Origin: Peromyscus leucopus
Taxonomy: Eukaryota > Chordata > Mammalia > Rodentia > Cricetidae
Reading direction: 5' to 3'
Length of the DNA stretch: 64,000 nucleotides
NCBI RefSeq assembly: GCF_004664715.2
Contig: NC_051082.1
Coordinates: 11,107,998 to 11,171,997 of the forward strand
Shown one piece after another: positions 62,127-64,000 of this stretch (positions within the stretch are counted from its first letter, which is position 1; every line of letters starts with the position of its first letter). Under the pieces are notes generated by a model. It was not told where the DNA came from and did no database searches. It saw only the letters and a program-made list of their open reading frames with translations. The position numbers were made by a program, and so were the translations under genes.

Positions 62127-62181
<55 letters not shown>
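62100..62181. repeat. (CT)n microsatellite
   Basis: CT units with a few CC and TT interruptions. Confidence 0.97.
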
Positions 62182-62183
<2 letters not shown>

Positions 62184-62189
62184 TGTCTC

Positions 62190-62312
62190 AATGCTGCAGA
62201 TAAAGCCCACCCAGCATCCAGGGTGCGACACAAGAGAGAAAACTCTGGAGTCTTTGATTTTTAAAGGACTAGCATTAAAAGCGGCTTGTGACATTAAAAG
62301 GTCCCAGGTTCC
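62190..62312. promoter_or_regulatory. Candidate conserved non-coding block
   Basis: AATGCTGCAGATAAAGCCCA (GATA-like AGATAA), GTCTTTGATTTTTAAAGGAC and AGCATTAAAAGCGGCTTGTG directly follow the CT tract and look unlike any repeat. Confidence 0.25.
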
Positions 62313-62742
62313 AGATGGATCAACAGCAGATGGCTGAGTGGCCTCCTTGGCCGGGTTATAGGAATGCAGTTTGGACAGGGAGTGGCCATGGCTCTGGGCT
62401 GTCATTCACAGGCCTGGTACGGCTCTGCCATCCCCAAATAGACAATGGGCGTGTTGTCGGCAACTCCAGGCCTCGGTTTCCCTGGCTTTCAGCTGAAGCA
62501 TGGGGACCAGTGAATCAGTCCCTCCCACTGGGAGCAGCCTGCCAACCATCCAAGCCTAGAATGGGGCAGTGGCAGCGAGGGTAATGCTGGCCCTGGGTGT
62601 GGCCAGGCAAGCTGTGGCCCAGGCTGTCACAAGAACACCCCATCACTTCCTTTACCTGGACCCCAGCAGCCACCACTCCCAACTGAGGACACCTTCTTCA
62701 AGTCTCCCAGTGCCCACATCACACCTGGTGGAGACAGACAGG
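62313..62742. other. Single-copy sequence
   Basis: No gene recognised. A 123-codon plus-strand frame (62569-62940) runs into the GGAT repeat. Confidence 0.4.
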
Positions 62743-62863
62743 TGGGTGGATGGATGGATGGATGGATGGATGGATGGACAGATGGATGGACAGATGGATG
62801 GATGGATGGACAGACAGACAGACTACACAGGGAGACAGAGAGAGAGGGAGGGAAGGAGGGAGG
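62743..62863. repeat. (GGAT)n tetranucleotide array with GACA and GGAG-rich flank
   Basis: GGAT units with regular GACAGAT interruptions, then GACAGACAGAC, then a purine-rich stretch. Confidence 0.96.
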
Positions 62864-63032
62864 CAACAGAGGGACAGGGAAACAAAACACACAGATGTGG
62901 GTCGGGGAGGGCAATAAGGTGGTTTTCCTTCTCTCTCTGAGTTCTTTTGAAAATCTAAAGACAAAAGCTACAGGCCTGCCCCCAAACAGCACTCAGGCAT
63001 GACATCTCACATATAATTTTAGGGAGTCTGTG

Positions 63033-63034
<2 letters not shown>

Positions 63035-63073
<39 letters not shown>
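63035..63073. repeat. (GT)n microsatellite
   Basis: About 19 GT units, probably grown from the tail of the following SINE. Confidence 0.98.
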
Positions 63074-63076
<3 letters not shown>

Positions 63077-63079
63077 CCT

Positions 63080-63330
63080 CACCTTCCATATTGTTTTAGA
63101 CACAGCCTCTTGATGTCCCCGCCCCCCTGCATATGCCAAGCTAGGTGGCTCACAAGTTTCTGGGGACCCTCCGTTCTCCATCTCCTGTCTCACTGTAGGT
63201 AAGCTGGGGTTACAAAGGTCCTCAACAGGTGTATTAGGCTTTGCACGGGTTGTGGGGGGCCTGAACTCAGGTCCTCATGCTTGAAAAGCAAGTGCTAACC
63301 CTACCGAGCCATCTCCCCAGCTCTATAACT
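63080..63330 (-). mobile_element. B3-like SINE, diverged
   Basis: TAGACACAGCCTCTTGATGT and GTTTCTGGGGACCCTCCGTT, then the head side GCCTGAACTCAGGTCCTCAT, GCTTGAAAAGCAAGTGCTAA and CGAGCCATCTCCCCAGCTCT. Confidence 0.7.
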
Positions 63331-63334
63331 AACA

Positions 63335-63447
63335 TTTTCTTGAGATAGGGTCTCACGACCATGTAGTCCAGGCTGGCCTTGAATGTATGCTCCTCCTCCT
63401 GCCTCTACCTCTTAAGGGCTGAGATTATAGGCATGCACTACCACCCA
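63335..63447 (-). mobile_element. B1-type SINE
   Basis: TTGAGATAGGGTCTCACGAC, CATGTAGTCCAGGCTGGCCT and GCTGAGATTATAGGCATGCA. Confidence 0.82.
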
Positions 63448-63667
63448 TGTTCTGAGGGCTAGCTGCAGGAGAAGCATGTGGCTATAGGAGGAGGAGATGA
63501 GCGGGACGTGCTCAGGTACTTCCCTGATCCACACCATGGCGCCCTGTGCCCAGGGTTCATCTGGGATCAGCTAAAATCCATCCTGGCACAAGCCCCTCAT
63601 CAGTTCTACAAGATGACTTTTCCCTGGTGTTAAAGGGAGTCTTATGTTTGTTCATCTGTTCTCTTTC
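63448..63667. other. Single-copy sequence
   Basis: No gene recognised. Confidence 0.4.
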
Positions 63668-63882
63668 TTTCTTAGTATATATGGATGTATATGTGTTTGA
63701 GTCTATGTATGTGCCCCATGAGTGCACATGCCTAAGGAGGCCAGAAGAGGGCAGCAGATCCCCTGGGAGCTGGAGTTATAGGTAGCTGTGAGCCACCTGA
63801 TGTGGACATTGGGGAACCAAACTCATGTCCAATGGAGGAGCAACAAGAACTCTTAACTGCTGTGCCATCCTCTTCCAGCCCC
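63668..63882 (-). mobile_element. B2-type SINE
   Basis: AAGGAGGCCAGAAGAGGGCA, CTGGGAGCTGGAGTTATAGG, GTAGCTGTGAGCCACCTGAT and AACTCTTAACTGCTGTGCCA. Confidence 0.87.
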
Positions 63883-64000
63883 AATTTCTTCTTTATTTAG
63901 AACCCAACCCTGCTCCCCTATCTCTACTAGGGGACTGGATCACCTTGGGTCAATCCTTCTGGAGATTCCAGGTGACCAGGCTTCTCCTTCAGCTCTCTGT

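Overview
This window is nuclear genomic DNA from a mammal, most likely a muroid rodent. It carries rodent SINEs (B1, B2, B3, B4 and ID), several URR1-type repeats, L1 3' ends, many old MIR/L2 fragments, and very long CA/GT, CT/GA and GATA microsatellites. One B1 (13433-13604), the composite repeat at 47021-47540 and the repeat at 30745-30970 have a sequence style I associate with cricetids (hamster, vole, Peromyscus) rather than Mus or Rattus. That lineage call is an inference from remembered repeat sequence.

I find no convincing protein-coding gene, no CpG-island promoter, no tRNA/rRNA and no CRISPR. Nearly all longer open frames run through repeats: the 27-bp minisatellite at 6857-7018, CA/GT tracts, the antisense L1 at 5303-6310, or SINEs. 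A 274-codon minus-strand frame at 26457-27281 overlaps a MIR tail and a B3. Two short segments with splice-like borders (33811-33884 or 33908, and 52063-52152) are the only exon candidates, and both are weak. The window is therefore best read as intergenic or deep intronic sequence.

Layout. 1-10 kb: single-copy blocks with B3/B4 SINEs, an old minus-strand L1 3' end, a minisatellite, (TTTTA)n and (TA)n. 10-13 kb: two old interspersed repeats, then a ~1.6-kb LTR-like insertion that splits a SINE. 13-24 kb: SINEs, URR1 copies, a degenerate GATA array, and a possible GATA plus NF-E2 element near 13.3 kb. 24-36 kb: dense nested repeats, including a URR1B inside a SINE, a B2 inside a B3, a ~0.9-kb-spaced inverted repeat and a Z-DNA-prone palindrome. 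36-48 kb: more single-copy sequence, a young B2 with a perfect 15-bp target duplication, and candidate RFX and POU sites. 48-64 kb: single-copy blocks interrupted by very large low-complexity arrays (54712-55023, 58449-58912), three ID elements within 1.3 kb, and several AT-rich blocks that look like conserved non-coding sequence.

No new biological system is evident. The most checkable observations are the nested insertions with target-site duplications, the inverted repeat at 29189/30127, the minisatellite, the alternating purine-pyrimidine palindrome, and the candidate non-coding elements. Repeat family names come from recognition of consensus features by eye and were not confirmed by any search. 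Boundaries are usually good to about 10-30 bases.
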